This document shows, in pieces, positions 15,299 through 24,238 of a stretch of DNA of 36,585 nt. Position numbers and translations under genes: made by a program. Positions within the stretch are counted from its first letter, which is position 1. Each line of letters begins with the position of its first letter. The DNA is from an uncultured Bacteroidales bacterium (lineage in GTDB: Bacteria > Bacteroidota > Bacteroidia > Bacteroidales > Muribaculaceae): assembly GCA_947175535.1 (NCBI GenBank), contig CAMWNF010000012.1, forward strand, positions 1 through 36,585, in the 5' to 3' direction. The notes below the pieces were generated by a model, which made no database searches, was not told the origin of the DNA, and saw nothing but the letters and a program-made list of their open reading frames with translations.

Positions 15299-15342
15299 CA
15301 TTGAAAATAACGTTAACAGCCGCATAATCACATATACCAAGC

Positions 15343-16596
15343 ATGCCCCAAAATCTGATTCCTCAGAATGAAATACCTGCTGACGTGCGTCAGGCGAAAC
15401 AACGTCTGGGCATCGTCGGCAACTCGCCTTTGCTTCAGGTCGCTATCGCGAGAGCCATAAGGGTCGCGCCTATCGACCTGTCTGTGCTGGTGATAGGCGA
15501 AAGCGGCACCGGCAAGGAATTTTTCCCTCAGATTATCCATTCCTACAGCCCGCGTAAACACGCCAAATACATAGCCGTAAACTGTGGAGCCATACCCGAG
15601 GGCACTATCGACTCGGAGCTTTTCGGTCACGAGAAAGGCTCGTTCACCGGTGCGGTCGCTTCGCGAAAAGGTTACTTCGAGGAAGCCGACGGCGGCACGA
15701 TATTCCTTGACGAAGTCGCCGAACTTCCGCTGACCACGCAGGCCCGTCTGCTCCGTGTGCTCGAGACGGGCGAATTTCTGAAAGTCGGCTCATCGACCGT
15801 ACAGAAAACCAATATACGCGTCGTCGCCGCCACCAATGTCGACCTGCTTAAAGCCGTTTCGGAAGGTCGTTTCCGCGAGGACCTCTACTATCGTCTGTCG
15901 ACGGTGCAAATCAATATTCCGCCACTGCGTGAGCGCGGTGACGACATTCTACTACTCGCACGTAAATTCGCGTCGGACTTCGCCGAACGTTACCGCACAT
16001 CACCCGTGACTTTCGAACGCTCCGGTCAGGAAGCCCTGATGCATTATTCATGGCCGGGCAACGTGCGTCAGCTGAAAAACGTGATTGAGCAGATATCGCT
16101 GTTCGAAAGCGGCAAAAACATCGACAGCGAGATAATCAGACATTATCTGCCGGCAAACGCAACCGTATATACCCCGACTCTTTCCGGCTCACGCGTCCGC
16201 AATTATGACAACGAGCGGGAAATGATATTCAATCTAATATTCCGCCTTCAAAGCCAGATTGACGAACTGAAGTCACAGCTGTCGGAACGTCAGCCCAAAC
16301 TTGTGGAAGCATTTGTCGATGTAAAGGACTCTACGGAACAAGCCGTCGAAAATGACAACGATGTCGAGCATGTCGAAGTGATGCCGACCGCTCTGGTCAA
16401 TATTTCAGACACCCCTGTTGTGCCGTCGCTTGCCACGACAGCTCCTGCCGAGCCAAGGTCGCTTGAAGAAGAAGAGCGTCAGGCAATCGAAGCCGCCCTC
16501 GAACGCAACAGCGGGCGACGCAAGATAGCAGCCAAGGAGCTCGGAATATCTGAACGAACCCTTTACCGTAAAATCAAAGAGTATGGTCTCGATTAA
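15343..16596 (+). CDS. Sigma-54-dependent transcription activator without receiver domain
   Basis: 417 aa. The AAA+ domain begins almost at once. Walker A GESGTGKE is at 52-59, the sigma-54-contact loop reads GSFTGA at 99-104 (usually GAFTGA), and Walker B GGTIFLDEVAE is at 117-127. Downstream are ATNVDLLKAV and FREDLYYRLSTVQINIPPLRERGDDI. After a variable linker (about 280-370) the C-terminus is a Fis-type helix-turn-helix (RRKIAAKELGISERTLYRKI). There is no N-terminal response-regulator or sensor domain, so it may be constitutively active or controlled by a partner. It opens remodelled RNA polymerase-sigma-54 complexes. Its 3' end overlaps lptE by 14 bp, tying it to an envelope operon. Confidence 0.94.
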   Translation: MPQNLIPQNEIPADVRQAKQRLGIVGNSPLLQVAIARAIRVAPIDLSVLVIGESGTGKEFFPQIIHSYSPRKHAKYIAVNCGAIPEGTIDSELFGHEKGSFTGAVASRKGYFEEADGGTIFLDEVAELPLTTQARLLRVLETGEFLKVGSSTVQKTNIRVVAATNVDLLKAVSEGRFREDLYYRLSTVQINIPPLRERGDDILLLARKFASDFAERYRTSPVTFERSGQEALMHYSWPGNVRQLKNVIEQISLFESGKNIDSEIIRHYLPANATVYTPTLSGSRVRNYDNEREMIFNLIFRLQSQIDELKSQLSERQPKLVEAFVDVKDSTEQAVENDNDVEHVEVMPTALVNISDTPVVPSLATTAPAEPRSLEEEERQAIEAALERNSGRRKIAAKELGISERTLYRKIKEYGLD

Positions 16597-17116
16597 TAAT
16601 ATAAGCCGCCTGTTGCGGGTGGTTGCTGTCGCCGCCGCAGTGCTGATTGCCGTGCCATCATGCCGGATTAGCTACAAATTCAATGGCTCCGCCCTCGACT
16701 ACACAGTCTACAAGACTGTCCATGTGTCGGAATTCCCGATACGTGCCGCCCTCGTATATCCGCCGCTGCAGCAGACTTTCGAGAACGAACTCCTCGATTA
16801 TATAGCAAGAAACACCCGCCTGCAGGTCGTCGACGGCGCATCGGATTTGCAGTTGGAGGGCGAAATCACGGGGTACAGTCTATCTCCTCAGGCAGTCACT
16901 GAAAACGCCTATGCCTCCCAGACCCGTCTGACCATCAGCGTACGCGTCAAATACACCGACAACAAGCAGGAAAACAAGGATATAGACCAGACGTTCAGTG
17001 CATATCGCGACTTCGACAGTTCGCTGATGCTCAACGACGTTCAGGACGACCTGTGCCAGCAGATTTCAAAGGAACTTGTCGAATTGATTTTCAACGCAAC
17101 CCTCGGCGACTGGTAA
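16583..17116 (+). CDS. lptE: LptE-like LPS-assembly lipoprotein
   Basis: 177 aa. It starts within the end of the upstream activator gene (overlap 16583-16596), suggesting translational coupling. The lipoprotein signal ends at LIAVPSC (Cys27). The mature part follows the Bacteroidetes LptE pattern: CRISYKFNGSALDYTVYKTVHVSEFPIRA, a central LQLEGEITGYSLSPQAV, alternating strands RLTISVRVKYTDNKQ, and a C-terminal helix DDLCQQISKELVELIFNA. LptE plugs the outer-membrane translocon LptD to insert LPS. lptD is not in the window. Sequence conservation in this family is low, so the call rests on pattern, size, lipobox and the neighbouring secG. Confidence 0.85.
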   Translation: MVSINNISRLLRVVAVAAAVLIAVPSCRISYKFNGSALDYTVYKTVHVSEFPIRAALVYPPLQQTFENELLDYIARNTRLQVVDGASDLQLEGEITGYSLSPQAVTENAYASQTRLTISVRVKYTDNKQENKDIDQTFSAYRDFDSSLMLNDVQDDLCQQISKELVELIFNATLGDW

Positions 17117-17119
17117 GAT

Positions 17120-17890
17120 ATGGAAACGAGCGACGCAAAAATAAAAGCACTCATCAACGACCCGGCATCTCTCACAACCGACGAGCTGCGTGAGCTCAAC
17201 CGATGCTATCCCTGCTTTCCGTTGGCAGCTGTTACTCTGCTTGAGCATCACGTCAACGAACTGTCAGACTCCGAGACCGCCGCTCTAAGACTCCATCTCG
17301 CTGTAATCACCAAAGACAAAAAAGCCCTGTTCGACATTCTCGGTGAACGCGCCGAAAGTTTCGCCGCGATTTATCCGCCGGCTCCGCCCAAGAGCGCCTC
17401 GACTACCGAAAACGTCATAGACACCTTCTTTGCCAACTACGGCAGCGCGGACCCTGCGGAAACCGAATTGATAGAGCGGATGATTTTCAATCCCATACCG
17501 TCAGATTACTCCGAACAAATGCTCGCAGGTGATGACTCTTCATCCCGGCTCACCCCCGAAGAAGACTCACTCGAGAGCCGCATCGATGCTTTTGTGCGTG
17601 ACCATAGCCCCGAACCGGAAAAACCGTCTGCCGCCGTCATAACAGAGAAGCCGCGACATAACGAACCTCAGCGGAACCCCGCTTCCGCTCCGTCGAAAGC
17701 CGATGACAGTCTGCTGAGCGAAAGTCTTGCCAAAATCTTTATAAAACAAGGTCGATACGAGCGCGCATACGAAATTATATCCAATTTAAGTTTGAATTAT
17801 CCGAAAAAAAGTATTTACTTTGCAGACCAATTGCGTTTCTTGCAGAAACTTATACTTATAAAAAAGGCGGCAGAAGCCAAAGACTCTTAA
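17120..17890 (+). CDS. Conserved protein of unknown function between lptE and secG
   Basis: 256 aa, no signal peptide and no membrane segment. The N-terminus is helical with NRCYPCFPLAAVTLLEHH. The middle (about 90-200) is low-complexity, rich in Pro, Ser and Glu. The C-terminus (SLAKIFIKQGRYERAYEIISNLSLNYPKKSIYF) looks like a tetratricopeptide-type helix pair. It starts 3 bp after lptE and ends 24 bp before secG, so it is in the same operon. I do not know its job; a cytoplasmic adaptor with a TPR-like end is the most one can say. Confidence 0.75.
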   Translation: METSDAKIKALINDPASLTTDELRELNRCYPCFPLAAVTLLEHHVNELSDSETAALRLHLAVITKDKKALFDILGERAESFAAIYPPAPPKSASTTENVIDTFFANYGSADPAETELIERMIFNPIPSDYSEQMLAGDDSSSRLTPEEDSLESRIDAFVRDHSPEPEKPSAAVITEKPRHNEPQRNPASAPSKADDSLLSESLAKIFIKQGRYERAYEIISNLSLNYPKKSIYFADQLRFLQKLILIKKAAEAKDS

Positions 17891-17914
17891 AAATCAAACA
17901 ATTATCAATAGTTT

Positions 17915-18277
17915 ATGTTATACGTAATTACAATCGTCCTCACTGTCATCGTTGCAGTTCTGCTCATCGGCATCGTCCTGATTCAGAAATCAAAAGGCGG
18001 AGGTCTTTCTTCTCAGTTCAGCGGCGCCAACGCTGTGATGGGTGTCCGTTCGACTAACAGCGGTATCGAGAAACTCACCTGGATTCTCGCAGGTCTCATC
18101 GTATTCCTTTCGATATCTTCTTCATTCCTTATGCCTCGCGTAAGCACAGGCGTTGAAATCCGCACCCAGACCCAGACCGAGGCTCCCGCGGCTCCCGCCA
18201 ACCAGTTCGACACTCAGATTCCTGTCGCTCCCGCTGCTGACGCACCTGCTGCCGAAGAAGTTCCTGCTGCTGAATAA
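17915..18277 (+). CDS. secG: Preprotein translocase subunit SecG
   Basis: 120 aa. Two transmembrane helices (residues about 2-22 and 50-70) flank the SecG signature: VLIQKSKGGGLSSQFSGANA is the family's conserved cytoplasmic loop. The C-terminal tail from about residue 85 is an Ala/Pro/Glu-rich extension (repeats such as APAAPA, EEVPAAE), common in Bacteroidetes SecG. It joins SecYE in the inner membrane to stimulate SecA-driven export. It is last in the activator-lptE-unknown-secG operon. I see no convincing terminator after it. Confidence 0.94.
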   Translation: MLYVITIVLTVIVAVLLIGIVLIQKSKGGGLSSQFSGANAVMGVRSTNSGIEKLTWILAGLIVFLSISSSFLMPRVSTGVEIRTQTQTEAPAAPANQFDTQIPVAPAADAPAAEEVPAAE

Positions 18278-18358
18278 GCCGCATCAATCCGATAAAAATA
18301 CATTCAACTCCGGTCGTGATTCATAGAAGTCGCGACCTCGTTGATTTTATATCCGTTC

Positions 18359-19612
18359 ATGAAACGTAACGACTTTGAAATAATGGCTCCCGTAGGGAGT
18401 TTCGAATCTCTGGCAGCCGCAATCGACGCCGGAGCCGACGCCGTGTATTTCGGCGTGCAGGGTCTTAATATGCGCTCGCGCTCAAGCGTCAATTTCACAC
18501 TCGACGACCTCCACATGATAGTGCGGACCTGCCGCGAAGCAGGCGTCAAGACCTATCTGACGGTCAACATCATTGTCTACGATTCAGACCTCGAGGACAT
18601 GCGCGCGACCATCGATGCGGCTGCTGAAGCCGGTATCAGCGCCATAATCGCATCAGACATCGCCGCCATATCCTATGCCCGCCGCCGTGGCGTAGAGGTG
18701 CATATCTCGACGCAGTGCAACATATCGAACATCGAAGCCGTCCGCTTCTATGCGCAATATGCCGACACGGTCGTGCTTGCCCGCGAGCTTTCGCTCGAAC
18801 AGGTCAAGGCAATCCACGACGCCATCATCGCCGAAAACATCTGCGGACCGAACGGCAACCGGGTCAAAATCGAAATGTTCTGCCACGGCGCGCTCTGCAT
18901 GGCGGTCTCGGGCAAATGCTACCTGAGTCTCCATCAGATGAATTCAAGCGCAAACCGCGGCGCCTGCACCCAAATCTGCCGTCGCGGTTACGAAGTGACC
19001 GACCTCGAGACAGGCGAACAACTTAACGTCGACAACAAATATATCATGTCGCCCAAAGACCTGAAGACCATCCATTTCCTCAATAAGATGGTCGATGCAG
19101 GCGTCAGCGTGTTCAAAATCGAGGGTCGCGCCCGCGGTCCAGAGTATGTGTCTATCGCCGTGCGCTGTTACTCTGAAGCCCTCGACGCAATCTGCGACGG
19201 AACTTACAACGATAAGCATATAAAAGAATGGGACGAACGTCTGCGCAAGATTTTCAACCGTGACTTCTGGGACGGTTACTACCTCGGTCAGCGTCTGGGC
19301 GAGTGGTCTGCCAAATACGGCTCATCGGCGACCCGCGTCAAGCATTACACCGCCAAAGGCGTGAAATACTTTTCAAAACTTGGTGTCGGCGAATTCCTGA
19401 TGGAAGCCGGAGAGCTGAATGTCGGCGACGAAATTGTCATCACCGGACCGACCACAGGCGCGCTTATCATTACTGTCGACGAAATCCGTGTCGAACTGAA
19501 ATCAGTGCCAAAGGCAGTCAAAGGCGATGCGTTCTCGATACCGGTTCCGGCTAAAATCCGCCCCGGTGACCGTCTCTACCGCTGGGACAAAACCGCGCAG
19601 GCTGAAGACTGA
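18359..19612 (+). CDS. U32-family protein, TrhP-like tRNA hydroxylation
   Basis: 417 aa from the ATG at 18359; a TTG 18 bp upstream gives a less usual N-terminus. The start MAPVGSFESLAAAIDAGADAVYFG is typical of peptidase-U32 proteins. The family signature EMFCHGALCMAVSGKCYLS is followed by GACTQICRR, giving four cysteines that in characterised members bind an iron-sulfur cluster. The closest named relatives are E. coli TrhP (YegQ) and B. subtilis YrrN/YrrO, which make 5-hydroxyuridine at tRNA position 34 using prephenate; despite the family name they are not proven peptidases. The C-terminal part (about 340-417) is a beta-barrel. The assignment to TrhP rather than another U32 subfamily is inference. 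Confidence 0.88.
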   Translation: MKRNDFEIMAPVGSFESLAAAIDAGADAVYFGVQGLNMRSRSSVNFTLDDLHMIVRTCREAGVKTYLTVNIIVYDSDLEDMRATIDAAAEAGISAIIASDIAAISYARRRGVEVHISTQCNISNIEAVRFYAQYADTVVLARELSLEQVKAIHDAIIAENICGPNGNRVKIEMFCHGALCMAVSGKCYLSLHQMNSSANRGACTQICRRGYEVTDLETGEQLNVDNKYIMSPKDLKTIHFLNKMVDAGVSVFKIEGRARGPEYVSIAVRCYSEALDAICDGTYNDKHIKEWDERLRKIFNRDFWDGYYLGQRLGEWSAKYGSSATRVKHYTAKGVKYFSKLGVGEFLMEAGELNVGDEIVITGPTTGALIITVDEIRVELKSVPKAVKGDAFSIPVPAKIRPGDRLYRWDKTAQAED

Positions 19613-19666
19613 AAAACCATAGTCGCTCAACCTTTATCACCGTACGGACGTTTTATCGGAAACAGC

Positions 19667-19690
19667 CGCACGGATTCATAGAATCGTGCG
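19667..19690. other. Intergenic hairpin before topA
   Basis: 10-bp stem with one bulged G (CGCACG-ATTC / GAATCGTGCG) and an ATA loop, between the U32 gene and topA. No T-run follows, so it is not a standard terminator. It lies about 50 bp upstream of the topA -7 box. Confidence 0.35.
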
Positions 19691-19740
19691 CGCACATATA
19701 TAATAATATATAAATAATGTGTAGTTAAAGTTTTTTTGAC

Positions 19741-19748
19741 TACATTTG
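19741..19748 (+). promoter_or_regulatory. -7 box TACATTTG for topA
   Basis: Exact TAnnTTTG match in a very AT-rich region, leader about 24 nt to the ATG at 19780. No TTTG at normal -33 spacing. Confidence 0.6.
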
Positions 19749-19779
19749 TCGCTCGAAAATAAAATTAACTAAAAATACT

Positions 19780-22113
19780 ATGCTGAAAAATCTCGTTATC
19801 GTCGAATCTCCCGCTAAAGCGAAAACAATAGAAAAGTTCCTTGGCAAAGACTATAAAGTCATGTCGAGCTACGGTCATATTCGCGACCTGAGAAAAAAGA
19901 ATTTCAGCATCGACATCGAAAACGGCTTCCAGCCTATCTACGAAATACCCGAAGACAAGAAGCAGCTTGTAAGCGAACTCAAAAAGGCGGCTGCCGACGC
20001 AGAGACCGTTTGGCTTGCATCCGATGAGGACCGCGAAGGAGAGGCTATCGCATGGCATCTTTACGAGGTGCTCGGTCTAAAGCCCGACAACACCCGCCGC
20101 ATCGTATTCCATGAGATTACAAAGAATGCTATTCTTAACGCCATAGCCAATCCCCGCTCGATTGACCTCAACCGCGTCGACGCCCAGCAGGCGCGCCGTG
20201 TGCTTGACCGCATCGTGGGTTTCGAACTTTCGCCGGTGCTCTGGAAAAAAATCAAGCCCGCCCTGTCGGCAGGACGTGTGCAATCGGTTGCCGTGCGTCT
20301 GATTGTCGAGCGTGAAAATGAAATCAAGAACTTCGTCAGCGAACCTTACTTCCGTGTAAACGCAAACTTCTCGGTCGACGGAGGACACACTATAAAATCG
20401 GAACTGAGCCGGCGTCTGACCGATATGAACGCTGCAAAAGAGTTTCTCGGCGACTGCGCCAAAGCGACTTTCTCGGTAAGTGACATAAACGTGCGCCCGA
20501 TAAAGAAAAGTCCCGCACCTCCTTTCACCACTTCGACCCTACAGCAGGAAGCCTCGCGCAAACTCGGTTTCACAGTGTCGCAGACCATGATGGTGGCACA
20601 GCGTCTTTACGAAGCCGGTCACATCACTTATATGCGTACCGACTCACTCAATCTCTCCAATGAGGCTATCGCTTCGATATCTGACGAAATCAAGCGAAAC
20701 ATCGGTCCGGAATATCTTCATGTGCGCCGCTACCACACAAGCTCGAAAGGTGCGCAGGAAGCTCACGAAGCAATCCGTCCGACATACATCAGTAACGCCA
20801 CAATCGAAGGAAACGCTCAGGAAAAACGTCTTTACGCCCTCATATGGAAGCGCACTATCGCATCGCAGATGGCTGACGCCCAAGTTGAGAAAACGACCAT
20901 CGATATCCAGCCGTCGACCCGACAGGAACATTTCGTCGCCAACGGCGAGACCATCCAGTTTGACGGCTTCCTGAAAGTCTACATCGAAAGCCGCGACGAC
21001 GAAGAGGCTGAAGAAGGACTGCTGACCTTGCCGAAAGTGAATATCGGTCAGGCCCTCGCACCCCTCGACATCACCGCGACCGAACGCTTCACCCAGCAGC
21101 CTCCGCGCTACACCGAAGCTTCACTCGTCAAGAAAATGGAAGAACTCGGCATCGGTCGTCCGTCGACCTATGCTCCGACAATCTCGACAATCCAGCAGCG
21201 CGAATATGTCGAGAAAGGCGAGAAAGAAGGCGTAAAACGGACATTCGACACCCTCACCCTCAAAAACGGTAAAATCACCGATAAAAAGAAAACCGAAACC
21301 GTAGGCTCTGAAAAAGGAAAGCTCATTCCGACCGATATCGGCGTGGTTGTCAATGACTTCCTCACCGAATACTTCCCCGACATACTCGACTATAACTTCA
21401 CAGCGCGCGTCGAAGAAAAGTTCGACGATATCGCCGAAGGCAAATTGCCTTGGTCGCGCGAGATGGACGACTTCTACAAGCTGTTCCATCCCGAAGTCGA
21501 TAAGGCTCTCAACATAAAGCTCGAGCATAAGGTTGGCGAACGTGTGCTCGGCACCGACCCGGCTACAGGTCAGCAGGTCAGTGTCAAAATCGGTCGCTTC
21601 GGTCCGCTCGTCCAGATAGGTACCGGTGAAGATGAAGAGAAACCCCGCTTCGCATCGCTGCTAAAAGGTCAGTCTGTGTCGACCATTACGCTTGACGAAG
21701 CCTTGAAACTCTTTGAATTCCCGCGCACAATCGGCGAATTCGAAGGCGACGAAGTGGTAGTCGCCATAGGTCGCTTCGGTCCTTATGTGCGGCATCAGGG
21801 CAAATTTGTCTCTATCCCTAAAGAAATCGCGCCCGCGGCTCTCTCACTCGAAGAAGCCATCGAACTTATTGTCGACAAACGTCAGGCAGAAGAAAAGAAA
21901 ATCGTCAAAGTATTCGACGAAGACCCCGAGCTGCGCATCCTCAACGGTCGCTACGGCGTCTACATCGCCTACAAGAAAGATAATTTCAAAATTCCACGCA
22001 CCGTCGCAGACCCGGCGGCTCTTACATTCGACGAAGTGATGGAGATTGTCAACTCACAGGAGTCCAAGCCGAAAAAGAGCCGTACAGCCACAACGCGCAA
22101 AAAGAGCAAATAA
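19780..22113 (+). CDS. topA: DNA topoisomerase I
   Basis: 777 aa. It starts with the toprim domain (LVIVESPAKAKTIEKFLG; acidic motif DEDREGEAIAWHL). The catalytic region follows with SAGRVQSVAVRLIVERE and ITYMRTDS, where Tyr284 makes the covalent DNA link. The C-terminus carries topoisomerase C-terminal repeats (GRFGPLVQIG, GRFGPYVRHQGKF, NGRYGVYIAYK), with no zinc-finger cysteines, and a basic tail (KPKKSRTATTRKKSK). It relaxes negative supercoils in the cytoplasm. The pseudouridine synthase gene begins 2 bp after its stop, so both are co-transcribed. Confidence 0.97.
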   Translation: MLKNLVIVESPAKAKTIEKFLGKDYKVMSSYGHIRDLRKKNFSIDIENGFQPIYEIPEDKKQLVSELKKAAADAETVWLASDEDREGEAIAWHLYEVLGLKPDNTRRIVFHEITKNAILNAIANPRSIDLNRVDAQQARRVLDRIVGFELSPVLWKKIKPALSAGRVQSVAVRLIVERENEIKNFVSEPYFRVNANFSVDGGHTIKSELSRRLTDMNAAKEFLGDCAKATFSVSDINVRPIKKSPAPPFTTSTLQQEASRKLGFTVSQTMMVAQRLYEAGHITYMRTDSLNLSNEAIASISDEIKRNIGPEYLHVRRYHTSSKGAQEAHEAIRPTYISNATIEGNAQEKRLYALIWKRTIASQMADAQVEKTTIDIQPSTRQEHFVANGETIQFDGFLKVYIESRDDEEAEEGLLTLPKVNIGQALAPLDITATERFTQQPPRYTEASLVKKMEELGIGRPSTYAPTISTIQQREYVEKGEKEGVKRTFDTLTLKNGKITDKKKTETVGSEKGKLIPTDIGVVVNDFLTEYFPDILDYNFTARVEEKFDDIAEGKLPWSREMDDFYKLFHPEVDKALNIKLEHKVGERVLGTDPATGQQVSVKIGRFGPLVQIGTGEDEEKPRFASLLKGQSVSTITLDEALKLFEFPRTIGEFEGDEVVVAIGRFGPYVRHQGKFVSIPKEIAPAALSLEEAIELIVDKRQAEEKKIVKVFDEDPELRILNGRYGVYIAYKKDNFKIPRTVADPAALTFDEVMEIVNSQESKPKKSRTATTRKKSK

Positions 22114-22115
22114 AA

Positions 22116-23039
22116 ATGGCAAAACAGCTACGCACAAAGCCGGGAGCCGAACGCGCGCCGTTCCGTCCCGACATCATACTCCATTTCTCTCCTTCAGCTC
22201 CCGCCAAGCTGCTCGACTATCTCTTCACGGCTATGGCTGACCGCAAACGCACAACCGTAAAGGACTATCTGAAACATCGTCAGGTAATGGTCAACGGCAA
22301 CGTCACAACACAGTTCGACCTCGAACTAAAGGCAGGCGACCGCGTCGACGTCAACACCTCGCGAGAGTTTCAGACTCTGCGCAATCCGCGTCTGTCGATT
22401 GTCTACGAGGACGATGACATTATTGTCGTAAACAAAGGCTACGGACTTCTGTCGGTCGGCACCGACAAAATCAAGACCGGCACGGCATACTCAATTCTCC
22501 GCGACTATCTCAAACGCGTCGACCCGCGCAACAAGCTTTTCATTGTCCACCGTCTCGACCAGCACACGTCAGGACTGATGATGTTCGCCAAGAACGTCAA
22601 GGCGAAAGAAGCCATGCAGCACAATTGGAACAATATGGTGCTCGAACGCCGATATGTATGCGTTGTCGAAGGCAAACTCGACCCGCCGGAAGGCGAAATA
22701 CGAAGCTATCTGGCTGAAAACTCCCAACATGAAGTTTATTCGACCGACGACCCTAAAGCAGGTCAGCTCGCCGTTACACGCTACCGCACATTACGCTCCG
22801 CCAACGGTTATTCTCTTGTCGAAGTGCAACTTGAGACCGGTCGCAAGAACCAGATACGCGTTCACATGAAAGACCTCGGTCATCCGATTGCAGGAGACCG
22901 CAAATACGGAGCGAAGACATCACCTATCCACCGTCTCGCTCTCCATGCTATGACACTACGATTCGCCCATCCCGAATCGCGCGCCGACATGAACTTCTCG
23001 ACCCCGCTCCCCACCTCATTCTCAAAAATGGTGAAATAA
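22116..23039 (+). CDS. RluA-family pseudouridine synthase
   Basis: 307 aa. An S4 RNA-binding domain (LLDYLFTAMADRKRTTVKDYLKHRQVMVNG, about residues 30-75) precedes the catalytic domain. The catalytic domain carries the RluA motif HRLDQHTSGL, with catalytic Asp148, and GRKNQIRVHMKDLGHPIAGD near the end. It isomerises uridines in rRNA or tRNA; which site (RluC/RluD-type or other) cannot be told. The N-terminus is basic. It starts 2 bp after topA, in the same operon. Confidence 0.92.
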   Translation: MAKQLRTKPGAERAPFRPDIILHFSPSAPAKLLDYLFTAMADRKRTTVKDYLKHRQVMVNGNVTTQFDLELKAGDRVDVNTSREFQTLRNPRLSIVYEDDDIIVVNKGYGLLSVGTDKIKTGTAYSILRDYLKRVDPRNKLFIVHRLDQHTSGLMMFAKNVKAKEAMQHNWNNMVLERRYVCVVEGKLDPPEGEIRSYLAENSQHEVYSTDDPKAGQLAVTRYRTLRSANGYSLVEVQLETGRKNQIRVHMKDLGHPIAGDRKYGAKTSPIHRLALHAMTLRFAHPESRADMNFSTPLPTSFSKMVK

Positions 23040-23091
23040 ACCGCCATTCGCAGTTTGCGCTATATAACTGACAAATAACAAAATCGATACC

Positions 23092-23931
23092 ATGACAAAA
23101 CAAAATAAGATTCAGCTGTTTAACGAACATAAAGTGCGTACGGTCTGGGATAGTGACACCGAAGAATGGTATTTTTCTGTAGTTGATGTCGTTGAAATAC
23201 TCACTGACAGTGTGAATCCGACAGATTATCTGAAAAAAATGAGGAAACGAGACCCGGAATTAGGAACCTACATAGGGACAAATTGTCCCCAGGTACTTAT
23301 GACCGGAGATTCCGGGCGTAAACGCAAAACACTTGCAGCTACTACCGAACAACTTTTCCGCATTATTCAATCGATTCCATCGCCTAAAGCCGAACCTTTC
23401 AAACAATGGATGGCTCAGGTTGCAGCAACCCGCATTGACCAGATGCAAGACCCTGAACTATCTATTGAACAAGCGGTTGAGGATTATCGTAGACTTGGCT
23501 ATTCAGAACAATGGATAAATCAACGTATCCGTGGGATTGACATTCGCAAAATGCTTACCGACGAATGGAAACGCGGTGGCGTTGACAAAAAGCAGTACGG
23601 ATATCTGACAGATATAATCACTTCTCAATGGAGCGGCATGAAAACCCGCGAGTATAAAGATTTCAAAGGGCTACACAAAGAATCGCTCCGAGATAATATG
23701 ACCAATATTGAACTTGCTCTCAATATGCTGGCAGAAGCGTCTGCTACCGAATTATCCAAACAACAAAACCCGGAGTCACTCGGACATCATATTCAAGTGG
23801 CGAAAAGCGGAGGAAAGGTTGCAAAAGCAGCCAGAAACGAACTTGAGGCAAAACTCGGTCGCAGTGTTATATCACCGGCAAAGGCTTCTGATTATCTGCA
23901 AGCTCCTGACCCTCCAAAAGAAATCGATTGA
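23092..23931 (+). CDS. Bro-N domain protein (antirepressor/DinD-like)
   Basis: 279 aa. Residues about 8-110 fit the Bro-N domain of phage antirepressors and DNA-damage-inducible DinD-like proteins (IQLFNEHKVRTVWDSDTEEWYFSVVDVVEILTDS; FKQWMAQVAATRIDQMQDPE). The rest is helical and matches the long form seen in many Bacteroidales chromosomes (SEQWINQRIRGIDIRKMLTDEWKRGG). The role is probably DNA binding or response to stress; it is not known. It sits 52 bp after the rRNA/tRNA-modification gene at the edge of an accessory-looking stretch. No integrase or phage structural genes are nearby, so there is no sign of a prophage in this window. Confidence 0.85.
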   Translation: MTKQNKIQLFNEHKVRTVWDSDTEEWYFSVVDVVEILTDSVNPTDYLKKMRKRDPELGTYIGTNCPQVLMTGDSGRKRKTLAATTEQLFRIIQSIPSPKAEPFKQWMAQVAATRIDQMQDPELSIEQAVEDYRRLGYSEQWINQRIRGIDIRKMLTDEWKRGGVDKKQYGYLTDIITSQWSGMKTREYKDFKGLHKESLRDNMTNIELALNMLAEASATELSKQQNPESLGHHIQVAKSGGKVAKAARNELEAKLGRSVISPAKASDYLQAPDPPKEID

Positions 23932-24107
23932 AGTAGGTTTTAAGATTTTCAAAAATAACGTGAACCATTTGCTCCCGTAATTCGTTTAATAATCAAAGTG
24001 AATGAGCCGGGAGCGGTGAACGTCAGAGATTGAAATCTCCTGAAGGTTGCGGATGAAATTGCCGCAGGCGCCTCCTCAACAAAAGCCCGGTTGCTTGGAA
24101 AAACACA

Positions 24108-24115
24108 TAACTTTG
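24108..24115 (+). promoter_or_regulatory. -7 box TAACTTTG without a downstream gene
   Basis: Exact TAnnTTTG match. No plus-strand coding gene follows; the next element is a hairpin, then a terminator at 24188-24218. No good -33 element (TTGC at 24091 is too close). Confidence 0.4.
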
Positions 24116-24121
24116 CTCAAT

Positions 24122-24222
24122 TCCCCAAATTTCCGGTCCGTAGCCCACCGCTCCGGACCGTCTGATTCTCATACAACCTACAAAAGAGAAAAGGGCAATT
24201 ATAACAACCGCCCTTTTCCAAT
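24122..24222 (+). ncRNA. Candidate small RNA
   Basis: A transcript starting about 7 nt after the -7 box at 24108 would be about 100 nt. It would fold a 7-bp hairpin (CGGTCCG / CGGACCG, near 24133-24160), carry an unpaired A-rich stretch, and end in the GAAAAGGGC / GCCCTTTTC terminator hairpin. No known RNA family is recognised. The 300-bp gap between 23931 and 24239 otherwise holds no gene I can support. Confidence 0.3.
24188..24218. terminator. Terminator hairpin downstream of the lipoprotein pair
   Basis: 9-bp stem GAAAAGGGC / GCCCTTTTC with a 13-nt loop. It lies 21 bp beyond the stop of the minus-strand lipoprotein gene, followed on that strand by TCTCTTTTG. It could also end a plus-strand small RNA. 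Confidence 0.65.
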
Positions 24223-24238
24223 TGATTTTACCGACAGG

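Noticed and set aside
18315-18340. Hairpin GGTCGTGA / TCGCGACC after secG
   Set aside because: One G-U pair, a 10-nt loop and no T-run; not a convincing terminator.
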